DNA from: Hofstenia miamia
Taxonomy: Eukaryota; Xenacoelomorpha; Acoela; Hofsteniidae
Direction: 5' to 3'
Assembly: GCA_900660155.1 (NCBI GenBank)
Contig: CABFPE010000429.1
Location: forward strand, 472,773-536,772
DNA length: 64,000 nucleotides
A program made the position numbers and the translations under genes. This document shows, in pieces, positions 44,904 through 58,900 of the stretch (within the stretch, counting starts at the first letter, position 1; each line of letters begins with the position of its first letter). A model generated the notes under the pieces. The model was not told the DNA's origin, ran no database searches, and worked only from the letters and a program-made list of their open reading frames with translations.

Positions 44904-47900
44904 AAAAATTAAATATATTGAAGGATTATCAATTTGTATTGAAGGTAGAATGTTGGTCCAACCTGCATCAATCTGTAGTTGTTTTAGAATACCATAAAGT
45001 GGAGATTGAGTATATCCACGGTAATGTTTTGCAGCAGCCATTGTATTTGGAGTTCTGTAACAACCATGCATCTAAATTTATTACATTCAACAAATATTCT
45101 AATTATCTATAAACTGATATACATTACATTTGTTAAAAATACATAAAGTAGCATCCACTCAAAACCTACCGTAGTGATAGTTCCCGAATTATTGAGTTTC
45201 AATGTGTAGCATGCATCACAATCTTCCTCTTCCATGCAAGTATCCGAATCGTTCGCTGAACAGCATTTTATCAGCTCATGCTCGTCATCTTTCATAGATG
45301 GAGTAAATCTTCCACACATATCGCATTCATAGGGGTCAACTTTAAGTATGTGAGTTGTGTCATCAGCTAAAAATAAAATATGCTACTATAGAAATCTTGA
45401 AAATTTAAAAAAAATTTTAACAATCAAAAGAAGAGCAAAACATACTTTCCGAAAATAATAACTATTAAATACACAACCAATGTCTTAATACTACTACTTC
45501 AAGGCTCTATTAAACCACTTCAAGTAATACAAAAAATTAACGAATTTTTGACAATCAGCAAAAACATAGCAAAAACTTTGGTAATCAGACAAATAGTAGC
45601 CTTTCAAAATTTCAAATACGTTCTTTTTCAGAATCTTTGGCATCCCAAAGAAGTTAAACTTGTACTTAATAATTAAAAAGTTACAAATGCGGCAGATTCT
45701 GTTTAAATACCACAATTCACACTTGAATTTTTTAACGGCCTTAATTTTAAAAAGCGGGCAACGAAATCTACTTCTGTACTCAAATGAGACATAGTTCAGG
45801 AAATTTAAGTCAATCCTGTCATTAAGAATGCAATCATGACATTGATGTCATTTAACTGGAGTTGCAAAGAAACCGGAAAAGTATAAAAAAACTTTAATGC
45901 CACACGATACTCCATCTTTGAAATCCAGAGAAAACATCTTTTTTGAAACTTTTCCAGTTTTACCACATCCGTTGAATTTGCAAACCACGTTTGCAAGGCA
46001 TATAATAAACTTTGTAGAAATAATTGATTTATACAACTTAATTTTCAGCGATGGGGTGCGATTTTTGGCACACTCCTTTTTAATCTAAGTAAAGTAAGAT
46101 TACAATTTTTAATCCTATGATCAATGTGGTATGACCAAGATAAATTTGACGTGATAAACACATCTAGATCTTTAACCATGCAAGATGGAGTAATGACAGA
46201 ATTATAGGTCGATGGTTTTGAAATTTTAACTTCAGTTTCGGTTTCGGTTTTGGTTTGTAATGAAAACATTTAATTTCGAAGCTATATTTTCTTATGGTTT
46301 TACAAGATTAATTTCAAGTTTTTCTTAATCTTAATGAGGGAAGAAGCATTGACAATAGAAAGACTGCATCACTTCTTGGTGATCGTGTTCGATCCAATTG
46401 AACCCATGCGTTCTGATGACACATTTGTTGCCTAAATTGCCAACCATTTTTTCACCAGTAGCGAGAGCTTTGGCAGTATTACACAGTCATTAAAAACCGT
46501 TTGAAACCGTGCTAGTGAAAATGAATCAGTTCGGTTTCGGTCTGCGTGAACACCGCGGTTTCGGTTTCGGTTCGGTTTACCGTCGACCTCTAGACAGAAT
46601 CATTTATATGTAATTCTGAAATGCGTTTAGAACCGAAATTAATTAATTATATACTTTCCAGTAACATATTTCTCAACCTAGTTAATTTACACACTGCTTC
46701 CAGTGGATAAAATAACGAATGCCTTTGCCAACAAGTTAATGAGTAGCGTATAACACACAACTTCAATTATTAACAGAACGAATTAATATTTTTATCAAAA
46801 TGAAATTTGATGACAGCGCTCGATCCGGCTCTAAGCCTTGCACACCTTCCCGCTCAGTGAGCAGATACATTGTAACAGTAATATATCACTTCCATCGGCC
46901 ATCAGAAGTTAATGATTACATGAGATCATATCTGTGTAATAACATTAATAATCTATATCAACGCGATTTAAACTATGCGGTTATTTCAATGCCATGAAAT
47001 TTCATTTTCGACACGAGAATACCAACTAAAACAACTTGCAACTTTCAAAATACATGGCAAAACATTCACAAATTGGCCTGATAAATTTGACAGCTATAAC
47101 GCACAGTGAAATTTGGGACGTTGCCGGCATCGTTCAGTTGGCTTGAAGGATCTCAGTGTCAAAACTGCCTAATCGTATGCAAAAGAAAATCAGACGACTT
47201 CAACGACTCTGGTAAACTATTATCTGGTACGTTCTACAATAAAATACCAGTTCTTCAACAAAACTGGAATTCGATTTTTTCACATTACATAGCCAGATTT
47301 TTCCTCTTGGATTGAATATGTGTCATAATAAAAAAAACTTTAATAGATTTCCGAAGCCACCATAAATCTCTCAAAGCTGAAAAACTACTTCTCTTGAACA
47401 TCCAAATGAGGTAAATAAGAAAAAAAGGATTGCAAAAAATTCATCTAAACCCAGATAACAGCTCTGATAGGTGATGGCTCTCCGCAACTGGTAATTTCGC
47501 TGGGGGAAGATTAGTTTGAAGAATATCTCAAGGGCAATGGTTAAGAAATATACCAGTACACTAGCAAGATCATTCAAAAAATACGTTTGTCCCGATAACC
47601 GTCACTACATAATTATTACTGGATTCTGAAATATTTCCCAATTGAATGAGGGTATCTAGTCCTCTTGTGTATCAACATTTGTCTCAAACACGATAGCAAT
47701 CCATTCAGATTTGCAAATGCTACATGTGGTTAAAAGACGAAATCTATTACTGCAGTTTTACCATCATGCTCAACAAAATATTACAAAGAGTCCGCATGCA
47801 CAATCGTGAGAAAAGCTGCTTACTCACTAACCTGAAATAAAGATTACATTTTATGCTGATGTAATCTTGTTAAACTCAAATTAACTTTGTAGAATTAAAT

Positions 47901-49839
47901 TAAGTATTGTATACTAAAACGAAAACTTACGATCTTTGTCATTCGAAAGTGGCTTTCTAGAGCATTCTTCGACTGTGCAGTTAAAACTACTGTCACAAAT
48001 TTCGCAAGTTAATTCTTCAAGGCGTTTAATATCATTACATACTGGAGCTCCTCTTTGACATACAGGCAACTGTTTATCACCTACATTGAAAAGTATGCAC
48101 TCTGTACAGCCATAGACTTTATGTTTACAATAATCATCTAATACCTAAATATAAAAATGATCATTTTGGTCAGCTAGATGCATTCAGCAGTTAATACAAG
48201 CACAGTGTTTAAATACATTAGCAAAAAACCAAAGTGCTAAGACAAAATTTACGACATGAATTTTTTGATGTACGTCTTACATTTGAATCAAAGCCGTGAC
48301 CGGACCATTGGCCATGACTATGCCTGGAACGCCCTATAAAATTTTAAGTGGACTTGGGTTGGTCTTGATCCGAATGTCGAATATAGACTGTAATAGACAG
48401 TGTGGAAAGGAGCGGGGTGTAATCTGATAATTCCGGTTGATAATAACGAATAACCAACTCGGACAATCTTGTATAACCATGAGTTGATTATTTTGTAGTT
48501 TTTCTGAGAAGACTAAAACAGTATTTGAGTATTTCAACAGATAACAGAACATTTAGTTATCTAACGCATTTCTAATAGAATATTTCAATGCTGGGTAGAA
48601 AAAATATTTTTATAGTTTTTTTTAAATTGTATTCTATTACTTCATTGCAAAACTAATTATTAAACAGCAAGTAGCTGGAATTGGATAGATAACTGATTAC
48701 AAGAAAAAGAATGATGTAATGAATGCATTATAAATAGGACAAAATACTTCACAACAAACTGATATTTTCAGCAATTTCAATAGATGCAAAAATAGAATTG
48801 ATTGCATCAGATCAATAGCTTGCCGCAGGCTATAAATGCCATACCTATTAACTTACTGGTTCGATGCAACACAGGAATATTTTTTAGATGAATAAAACTA
48901 ATAAATGTACAGTAAAGTTAATGCCGAATTAGACTCATTGAAAGGCTATAGCGGAAATATTTTGAAAAACAACTTTGAAACATCAATATACATCTGTATT
49001 CAAATGCAAATTAAAATGCTACAGTTTTTCCTCGAACAACTGAACAAGGAAGACTTTCCAGTTATGCTAAATTTCAAATAAAACAAATTAGTGCAGCTTG
49101 CACCCAATGGGTATATTATTTAACAATTTGAGGCATCCGTTTTCAGCAAGTTTCTAAATTTAATTATATGAATTGAAATCAAATACAATTGATATTAAAA
49201 TCTATTTAAAATCAAATCAATTGATTTCATATCATTTCGTCCACATCAACCCCGCAGAAAAGACAGCAAAAAGCCTGAAAATTACAGTCCCAAAATCTAA
49301 CTCCAAAATAGTATAAAATATGCAAAAACAGGAATTTTGTCATTATCAAACAAATACATTGAGGTCATAGAAACTCAGTAAACTTCTGAAAAGTGCCGAT
49401 ATATGTATATATGAGGAACAACAAAATATTTGCCTAGATATATGAATCGATCTGCGTATTTCAAAAAAATATTTCAGTAACTTTGGGTTAAACGGTTTAA
49501 CATAAAATTCAAAACGTCCTCCCGGCATTGACAAACGATATCAGAGCAGCAAAATTTTTATACAAATACTGTAAATTAGATTGGACAATAATTACTGCAT
49601 ATTTATATATAAAATTCACGTAAGAATATTTTATTCGTATAAATTGATTCATAGAGTGTATGTCCTAAATCGTTTGAGAATTTACAAAACTTTGTTGAAA
49701 ATTCAAAAAAAGTTTTGGAAACTGAAAAGAATTTAAGAAATTTGCATTTCAAGTATCAATTATAGCAACGAAATAATAAAATTTTAAAGAAATTTTCATG
49801 AACATCAATATTATGATTACATTCGAGGAAATAATCTTC

Positions 49840-49877
<38 letters not shown>

Positions 49878-52800
49878 CAATGAAATAAATTTAAAACAAA
49901 TATATAATGATTATATAGTGGAACAACTCGAATTCGCTAATAAACTAAGACAATTTTTCAATGTCATCGCCATTTTTCTCAACAACGCACTCCAGTATAT
50001 CATGTAAATTTAACGCAGAACGCCGCAGCTCATCCTGGTCTACATCGGTAATGACATCAGATATTTTCTGGTGTAGTTGTGGCAGAACAAAATATAAATA
50101 AACTCGATTTTTTACTACAGTCCAAAAATATTAGTCGAGAAGAGCGTGGTTAGATAAGTGGGCCGGCCAATTTTGAGGAGAACCTCTGGCTATGATGCGA
50201 TCGTTGGAAAAGTTGAAGAAAGAAGCTTTTTGGCAGCAATAGAGACGTGGGGAGAAGCTCCATTTTGTTGGGAAACTGTAGATCTCATCTGTCGTTTGGC
50301 TCTTAGTTACGGCAACATGTGAGGTCACAACATATCGGTGTAATTCTCAGCAATGACTGCTGCAGGAAAATAGAAGGGAATTAATTTGAACCTTACCGAA
50401 AAGCCACTCTACACACAGATTTTTCATCATGGCAATCAATCTCACTGATCCCAGATTATGCAATTGCGGCGCTTCTTGCGACCTCCAATGCTGAAGTACG
50501 ATTCATTTGTCCATAGAAGAGATTTCAAATCAATTTTACCAGACAGCATGAGTTGGACAAAAGCAATCATTTTATCGGTGTCAGCGGCTACCAGTTTAAG
50601 ACTCATTTGCAACCGGAATGGATGAAGTTGAAGTTTGTTGTGATTGATGCGATGTACGCTGCTTTAGGGAAGATCATTTGCTTGTGCAAGTGTAACTGAG
50701 TTGTATAGCCAAATTAATGTGATAGGGATGGGAATGGTGCTTTACAATGTAAACATTAAGTGAACTAAAATCAAATTATTTCCGCTGAAATTGTACATGC
50801 AAAGTCAATATAATAACCTTGAATACCTACATAACATGCAACTGTATCTTTTGTGGAGAAGTCAAAATTGCTAGAATACGCAGGTTGTGAATTGCACTCG
50901 CAATCTCCACAGTAAGAGCTATTACAAATGGGGAAATTTTCGGTAGACCAATCGTCAGCACAATTTCTCAGTGCACGTCTTTCAGCACTAAATCTAACAC
51001 CGGCAACGCCACCACTGAGGATTTGAACAGCGCCCTGAAGCGTGAATTTCGTTGGCTTCATTTCTTGTAAATAGTCATTATCACCATCATCGTGTGGACA
51101 ACCTGTAAATAATTACGAATCAATAACTAAACGATGCGATTTGATCATAATACATACTGTTTTCATCATTATCGTCTTTCTGTGAGTGATCACTTCTCTT
51201 TCGTCGATAATCGTTGTTGTGTGACTCATTTCGAGGAACTTTGTGCATAAGTTTTTGATAATATTGTGAACAGAACGAATGCTTGTGTCTTAAATTCTGC
51301 AGTAATTGCAACCATGAACCATCACCATTGCGCTTTTGATCTGGGCTGTGGTAATCTTCCTCTTGATATTCATCTTAGAAAATTGTATGATTTTACAAGC
51401 AAAACTAATAATAATAAGCTATTTCCTATCATAAATAAACTACATACTTCGAGATAACTAAGGATTCTTCATAAATAACAACCTACAAATTTCCTAGCAA
51501 TTATAAAATAAATTTATTCGAAAAAAAATCATGTATACATTTAAAAAATTAACAAATAAAATGCACATATTAGAATAATTTTTTTATTTATACCAACAGC
51601 TTTATCTGCTAGCCAAATAAAAAATGACTAGAGGTTTAATACCTAGAAAATGTAAACATATTCTAAGACTCCACTGAGTTAAAAAAATCAAGTTACCATC
51701 ATCTTCAAAGTAAAGGTGCTCAGGAACTCCATAACCCATTAGAAGTGAGTGCATAAACATTTTTTTAGGACAGTAACCATCTTTTGATGCAATGCCAAGC
51801 ATACTCTCCACAATACACTAAATAGATCAGCATAAAACTGTATGCGAGCTTATCTAAAATGTTCATTGCCTAAAAAGTGCAATGTTGTCATAGAGTTGAG
51901 AAAAGCTTACATCTAGCAAAATATAATGTGATAGAATATTGCATTGTTGAGAGCAAAGATCAAGTTTACATAGGATGGGATATTTTAGAAACTTATAACC
52001 AAAAACCATTTTCACCGGGAAAAACTTTTTTCGGCCCCATTTTAGGTACAAGCATCCGTTTTTAATAAAATTTCGGTAAATACATATTAGGAATAGTAAA
52101 GGTACAGCACATGTGTTGAAATGTGAATAACAATAAACGTAAATAATAAAACTAAATAATGTACTACAAAATGAATTGAATTGAATAAAAAACCAACTGA
52201 TTTGCTGTTTCGCCCAATATGTGGGTTGATGCTGCAAAAATAATGGAGCATTGAAAAATTCGCTCAACAATCCGTGAGGAGACATATTGGTTTCAAAACT
52301 AATTAACATGAAAAATTGTTTATATTTTGTTTTCAATTCTGCTGTTTTTTGTGTTTTTTCTTTAAAATTAAATTGCTAGTAAATAAAAATTTCGGAGGAA
52401 ATTCAAGAAAATTGGCAGAATCGGCAAAATTTAGATATGTATATAAATCATTAAGATGCATTTTTTGGACGGTCTGGCTTTGAAATACACTTTAATATAT
52501 TTTCGGCTCTGCCGATCTCTGCATACAATAAACTTTAGTATCTGTAGATTTCATAGCATTTCGAGATGAATCAGAATGCTGCCTTGGAACTACAAGATTA
52601 CAGTGTTGCATTGAAATAAGCTAATGATGTCAAAATTTCGAACACAAGCTCTACTTTCTTGTGTTGGGTTTTTTGGGAAACCTAGAATGCTCCATTGAAA
52701 AAATTCAAATCATCTATCGTAAGGAAATATCTAGTGCCAAAAACGTCGCCAAAACCATGTGATCGAGCACTCGACATCTCTGGAACGAACGTTTTGTTCA

Positions 52801-55800
52801 CCATACCACATCATCTGAAAACTCCAATTACTGTTGATTGTTGAAGAAACATTCAAAAGAGTGGTTTGTTTTGACAAGTTATATCTTGGTTTGTAATCAT
52901 GTTTGGGTGTATTACTTTGTGTCAACCAAGGTTTTTTCGTTTTATAAGAATGCATTATTATTAAATTTACAACTAACATATATCACCATAGATAAACAAC
53001 TTATTGTTATCAATCTAAATCTATATAATCTAAAAAAAATGTATAACATGACCAGAATTCAGAATTTGAATTGGAAGCGATGCAGTAATAAAACAGGCTC
53101 TTAATTATTAGGGAGGTTGATTTTTACACCATTAGCGGATATTGTCATGGAGTGATTGCAATAAGTTATTGTGAGATCAAATTTTTTGCCGATATTTGAG
53201 GTATTTTTAACTTTATTACAATGGTGGATATTTTAGGGGAATACTGATACCACTGTTTTTGCAAGCAAACTTGAGGTGATTCTGTCCTCTACTACAATGT
53301 TTGTTTGCTATGTGTAAAATATTTTTTGGAACCCCTTTTTTCAAAGAAATAGATTTTGGAAAGTTTGAATACTCACACATAATAGATTGTTTGATATGTT
53401 TATATAGAAAAAGGTTATGAAATGTTAAGTAGTGGAATTGGAATAATAAATCAGCTTATCGGATTTATACATCATCTAATTCGATTGCATATTGTTTTGT
53501 AATTCATGCTATATTTGTATTAAATAATAAAATTGATTCATATGAAAGCATGAATAATTTTAAAATTATGATCGAGTGTGGAGCATAATTGAGGAAATTA
53601 TTACCATTTATAATGCATAATTTATCAGAAAATCGAATCAACACTTTCAAAATTTCTTCAGTATATCACTAGAACCTGATTATATAAAATCTCAAACGTT
53701 TATCTAGTATTTCAATAATGACGATAACCAGACTTGAAACTGGTCTTGTTGAGTTGGACCGTTCTTTTTGAGTTCAACTTATGCTTAAGCTAGTGTGGCA
53801 TAATGACATTTCTAAGTGCTTGGAACTCATTATTTCATTTATTTATTATGACGAATTATTTCCAATTGAAATTTGGCAAAGTGAAAACGGTGCTATTTAT
53901 ATTTTAGTTTGAATTTCTGCTAATTTTGAAACGCGGTAAAATTGAAGCAGAAACCGATTTTGTACCTGCCACATATTTGCCTATATTTTAAGGGAATGCT
54001 TTTGTTTACAGATGGCGGTAAATTTTATATATATATTCGAGTTTTGTTCATTTTATTTCTTCTTCGATTTATTCAGAGTAAATCCGTTTTACTTTTATTT
54101 TTTCTTGTTTTTACAGTTATTAAATTGGTTTTCTAATTTTCAACTGCATAGTTAAGGGGCACCCAGACGGAGGATGAGTTGACTGGTATATCGTTTAACT
54201 TACTTTAGATATACGGCTAGGGCGTTCGTACTGCTTGTCATTCATTATTAAAATTGTTATTAATGCTTTTACCTAAATTGCACGAGGTGAGGAACGCACT
54301 GAGCGTAGGTTATTTTACTTAGCACTTAGGTTCACCACTCTTAATCTAATTAGGGCTCTAGTCTTATGCGACTCTTCTAAAAGGTTATCCGTATCGGGTC
54401 GGCCGAGTGTGGTCACTCTTCCTAACACGATCTCTTGTTTACTTTTAACTTTTATTAGGAAAGGGTACAATAACAGGAGGAATTAGTTAATTATTTTAGC
54501 ATCGGTTAATCCACGCATTAGCTCGAAACTCTCAATAAGATAGAATAGTAGGAATGCATGCTGATTTCTCACCGATGCCACACTAGTATAGCATTTTTGA
54601 AACAAATAGTGTGTGGAATTGTGCATGGCCTTTTCATAAAATATCGATTCACTTGCAACTCAGGTTATACATACCGATCTAGAATAATCACTGTTAGATT
54701 TAAATTTTCTGCAACTGCTTTCCAAGAGACACTTTTGCCAAAGCGGATCATGTAGATGACACTTTTCATCTTCATATCTACTGCATGCACACGCTGAGTA
54801 AATCTTCTCGAGTAGGTGCTGAGCAAATGCATTATTCATATCCACACATTCACATGCATTGATCATCGACGAATCAATATCTTTAATTTCATTGTAAACA
54901 TCAACAGCACAGTCGTCATAGCTTCTTCGTATGTCAAGAATAGCTTTTCCATCGCAAGTGCGTTCGATATAAAAGGAATCTGCATCTTTATCGCTTCGAA
55001 CAAATACCTAAAAGTAATTATTTAGAATTAATATTCTTAGACATTTAATTGGAATTAATCTCAAAGAGAATTATGAAGAACAGCTAAAAATGAAAAATTT
55101 CTGAATGTTTATTCATTAAAGTGAATTGAAACATAAAATTAAACAAACTTTGCGCAATACACTTTAGGTTTACCACTATTATTCTATTCTTACAGTAGTG
55201 ACTATTACCTCTTTCTGATTGATGAATTCTATGCAAAGAGAACTCAACACCTGTATTTCCAAAGTGCAGTAGTAAAATGCGAAATCGCAAAAAATTCGTT
55301 TAACTCTTTCAATTTTACACATTCAAATGGAATATATGTCAAAGAATGTTTAAAAATATTCATTGAAATTGGATTGTAAACCATCCATTGAGAGATAAAA
55401 ATAACGCAATTCTTGGGTGCTCACGTCAAATCAGAAGGTGATTGTTGAATACATTGACACTTTTGACAAAAATGTGGCTCAAGAAGAGAGTTCAATGAAT
55501 GGGTTCGAATTTATTTATTCCAAACCTTCTCAACGACCTAGGTTTGCTTTGGAGCAGACAATGTGGTTTCTCAGATAAGCATGGAGAAAACATTCTCCAA
55601 ATAATGAACAATTTTGGAATGCTCTATATGAATACACTTTTTATTTTGTTAATGGAATTGGCATACCTGCCAGAAAATTGAATGAAAAATTTAACTCTAA
55701 TTAAGGAAAATGAATTATATGTTCAAATCCAACGAGAGAAAAACTATCTAAAAATTCAATTTGACAGCGACAAACTCAAATAATGAAATTGATACACACA

Positions 55801-55924
55801 TACACTCTAACATTATCTTTCTATGGAAAAATAGTCTTAACGATATTTTTAGTCATAATGCAAAACCATATGGTCAAAATATATTAAAAGTCGTATTATT
55901 AATAATGTAAGACATGATATCATC

Positions 55925-55972
<48 letters not shown>

Positions 55973-58900
55973 CAATAAATAATGTCTTTTCATATGAAAT
56001 TACGTAATTAAAGCATAATTATGGATTGTAACTATATAAATATGATAAATATGCACAATAAAGTTAATATAAATTATTTGGAAAAGTTCACGATTTATAT
56101 TTAAGCAATTTCTAGATATAAAAATCAAAATGATATCAAACATTTGATACAAATTTGATGTTGCTTGGTTTACAAAAATAGTTTCACAATTTCCAATGAA
56201 AACACTTACTCCACATTTGTAGCACCCATGCATAAGTTTCGCAGAATTCATTAAATGTCGCCCACCGAGAGCGCAGTCACTGTCCTCATCATAGGATTTA
56301 CAAACATAACATGTTGTGTTTACATCAGGGATGCTGAAATTTGCATGACAGTGATCGTCATCTACTAAAATTGTATTGATCTTAATTGTATCGACGAAAA
56401 ACTCATATAAAGCAGAATGAAAAAAGTTTCATATTCCAGGGAAAAGGAATAAAATAAAAATGTCAGGCAAATTTGATGTAACAATTGGATGAAAATAAAA
56501 CTAGGCAATCAAGCGGGCACAGAGAATACGATTAGGGAGATTTTGCAAACCGCATATAGGACCCATCGTTGAAGCCAGGCCAATGATTTGTGGTTGGGCT
56601 AATCAATACAAATTAAGTGAATTTAAATGGCATGCATTTAGAGAAAAGAGTTTAACTAGTTGAGCAGCAAAACCTATTTTTGCAATTTAACTAGTAAATT
56701 TCACAAGAAAAAATGAAAAATTGAAGCAATTTGTAATACAAGTGAAATTCTCATTTGCTAGGTAATTCATTGTAAAAGGCTAATGAGACTGGACATCAAG
56801 AAGGCAAAAAAATTCGCTGCAAATGGTACAGCTTAAAATAAGCCTAATAAAGTTAACATTACATCCCCTTTGACGTTATTATCTGATTACAGTGCATTAA
56901 ATACACAAATTTTGAGCATAATTATCAAGGCATTTCTTCTATCAAACATGTAGCATTGCTTCCTTCAAATGGCTTGAGGAGGGACTTTTTCGGAAAATGT
57001 TTTTTTCATTATTTTCCAAACATTTTCAATTGGATTTAGATCAAGGCCAAGAGAAAATTGAATTTTGCTGGTCCCAAAACAATCTCTGACATCTTAGTCA
57101 CATGGCAAGGTGCAAAGTCCCGTTGACAATGAAATTAGATGTGGAAAAAATTAAATGAAATGAGAACAATTAATAAGTGAAAAATTTTCAGCTGATCCAC
57201 TACACATATGAAATGATATTGGATACCGTGAATGCAGGGTGGTCTTATTTCAATTGCCACGATTGTGTATTAGATAATACATAATGCACAGAGAGCATCT
57301 ACTTTTTACAATAAAAGTTATTTAGATATAACTCAAAAATACCTTGAATTGAGTTGGCGAGGTAATCATTGAACGAATCAATAATTGGTTGAAGACTGGA
57401 ATTCTGACACTCCCCTAAAATAAACTTAAACATAAGATTGAAACGCAAACTTAGATATATTTCTTCTGAAAATAAAACAAATGAATCATTGGAATGATTG
57501 TATATATTTTTAATATACATGTACATGTATATATTACGTAAGGCACGGTAAAGAGTACTTTTGCTAGTTTTGCATGGATTGTTTGAGGGAGGGAAATTGA
57601 AATCTATACAATTGCCATCTTCACAACATGAAACGTTTTTGATGACGTTTGAAAGACCATAACTATGAGCAATTGCATTAAACTAAAAAACAATTAAAAA
57701 ATTGTGAGTTTATGATCCAACCTTTCGGAAAAAACTGGCTTCAGTGCATTGAGTATGCCGACTGCCTGCTAAGAATTCAGTTCCATTCACATAAAAGGAA
57801 ACACAGTGCGTAAACATATGCATCTAAATAATACAGAAATTAATTACACACAGTCGGTAAAAGTCAACTACCTTTTCAATGGTGTCATTTTTTGGATGAG
57901 TGACGTCACAACTGTAGACCGTTAGATCATATTGACAGTCAGTGATTTCCATAGAATTGCAGAGTAATCCGTGACAACAGCCAACAGATAACGTTTGAGG
58001 GGATGCTAAATTTGATGAATTTATATGAATTGAAATAGTTTTAAATGAAATGTTCTTGAGACTAAAAGTTAGCTTTATATCATATAATTAGAAAAGTTAG
58101 TTAATGTAGTCACCTTGGGAAGCATACGGTAAGACAGTGCGAATGAAATGAGCGTTCAGTTGATCCTTGTCTGCACAGTCGCAAGCAGCTAAATATGCAA
58201 GTAGAAATTATTTAGAAAGATCTAATCAAAATACACCCATTAGTTAATACTAATTAAAGTAGAAATAAATATAGTTAAATAGGAAAATGTACCAAGTGCA
58301 TTCTGTTGTTTGGCATAATGAAAGGCTGAACGCATAGTGACGTTATAATGATCATCCGTTTCGTACTGAATAGTCTAAATATCCAGTAGATAACTCAATT
58401 CCAAGAAAATAGTTTCATCTATGAATATAGCAAGTGTAGTAACAAATTAATAATCATGTTATTTAAAGGAATTACCAATTTTAAGATTATTTATATAGAG
58501 AACACAATCAACAATAGACAAAAACATTGATATATTGCACACACAGTATATATTTAACTATCAACTAAGGCGATATTTTATTGTATTACATTTTTAGAGC
58601 AATCCAAGTGCCAAACAATGGCAAATTTACGCGTCATTTAACTCCAAAAAACCTAGAAAATATTAAAATCTCTGATGTTTCCATCAAAAAATTCAACATT
58701 TCCACTTCAAGATCAGGGCGTACCCAGGATTTTCTGACGGGGGAGGGACATCATTGTGATTCCCTAATGCGGGGCGAAGTCACGCGAAAATTTTTGAAAA
58801 TATTGAGAAAATAGACGCTAAAAATGCATTTCACGATCCTAGATTTTAAATTTTTCAATTTTTTACGAAAAATTTTTTGATTTATCCAGTCAAAATTAAA

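Noticed and set aside
44841-45071. Minus frame HGCYRTPNTMAAAKHYRGY as an exon
   Set aside because: No donor gives the needed phase, and exon 17 with the CTAAG acceptor already joins exon 16 in frame.
51863-52336. 157-codon minus frame
   Set aside because: Phe/Tyr-rich reading of AT-rich DNA, with no splice context, motif or phase fit.
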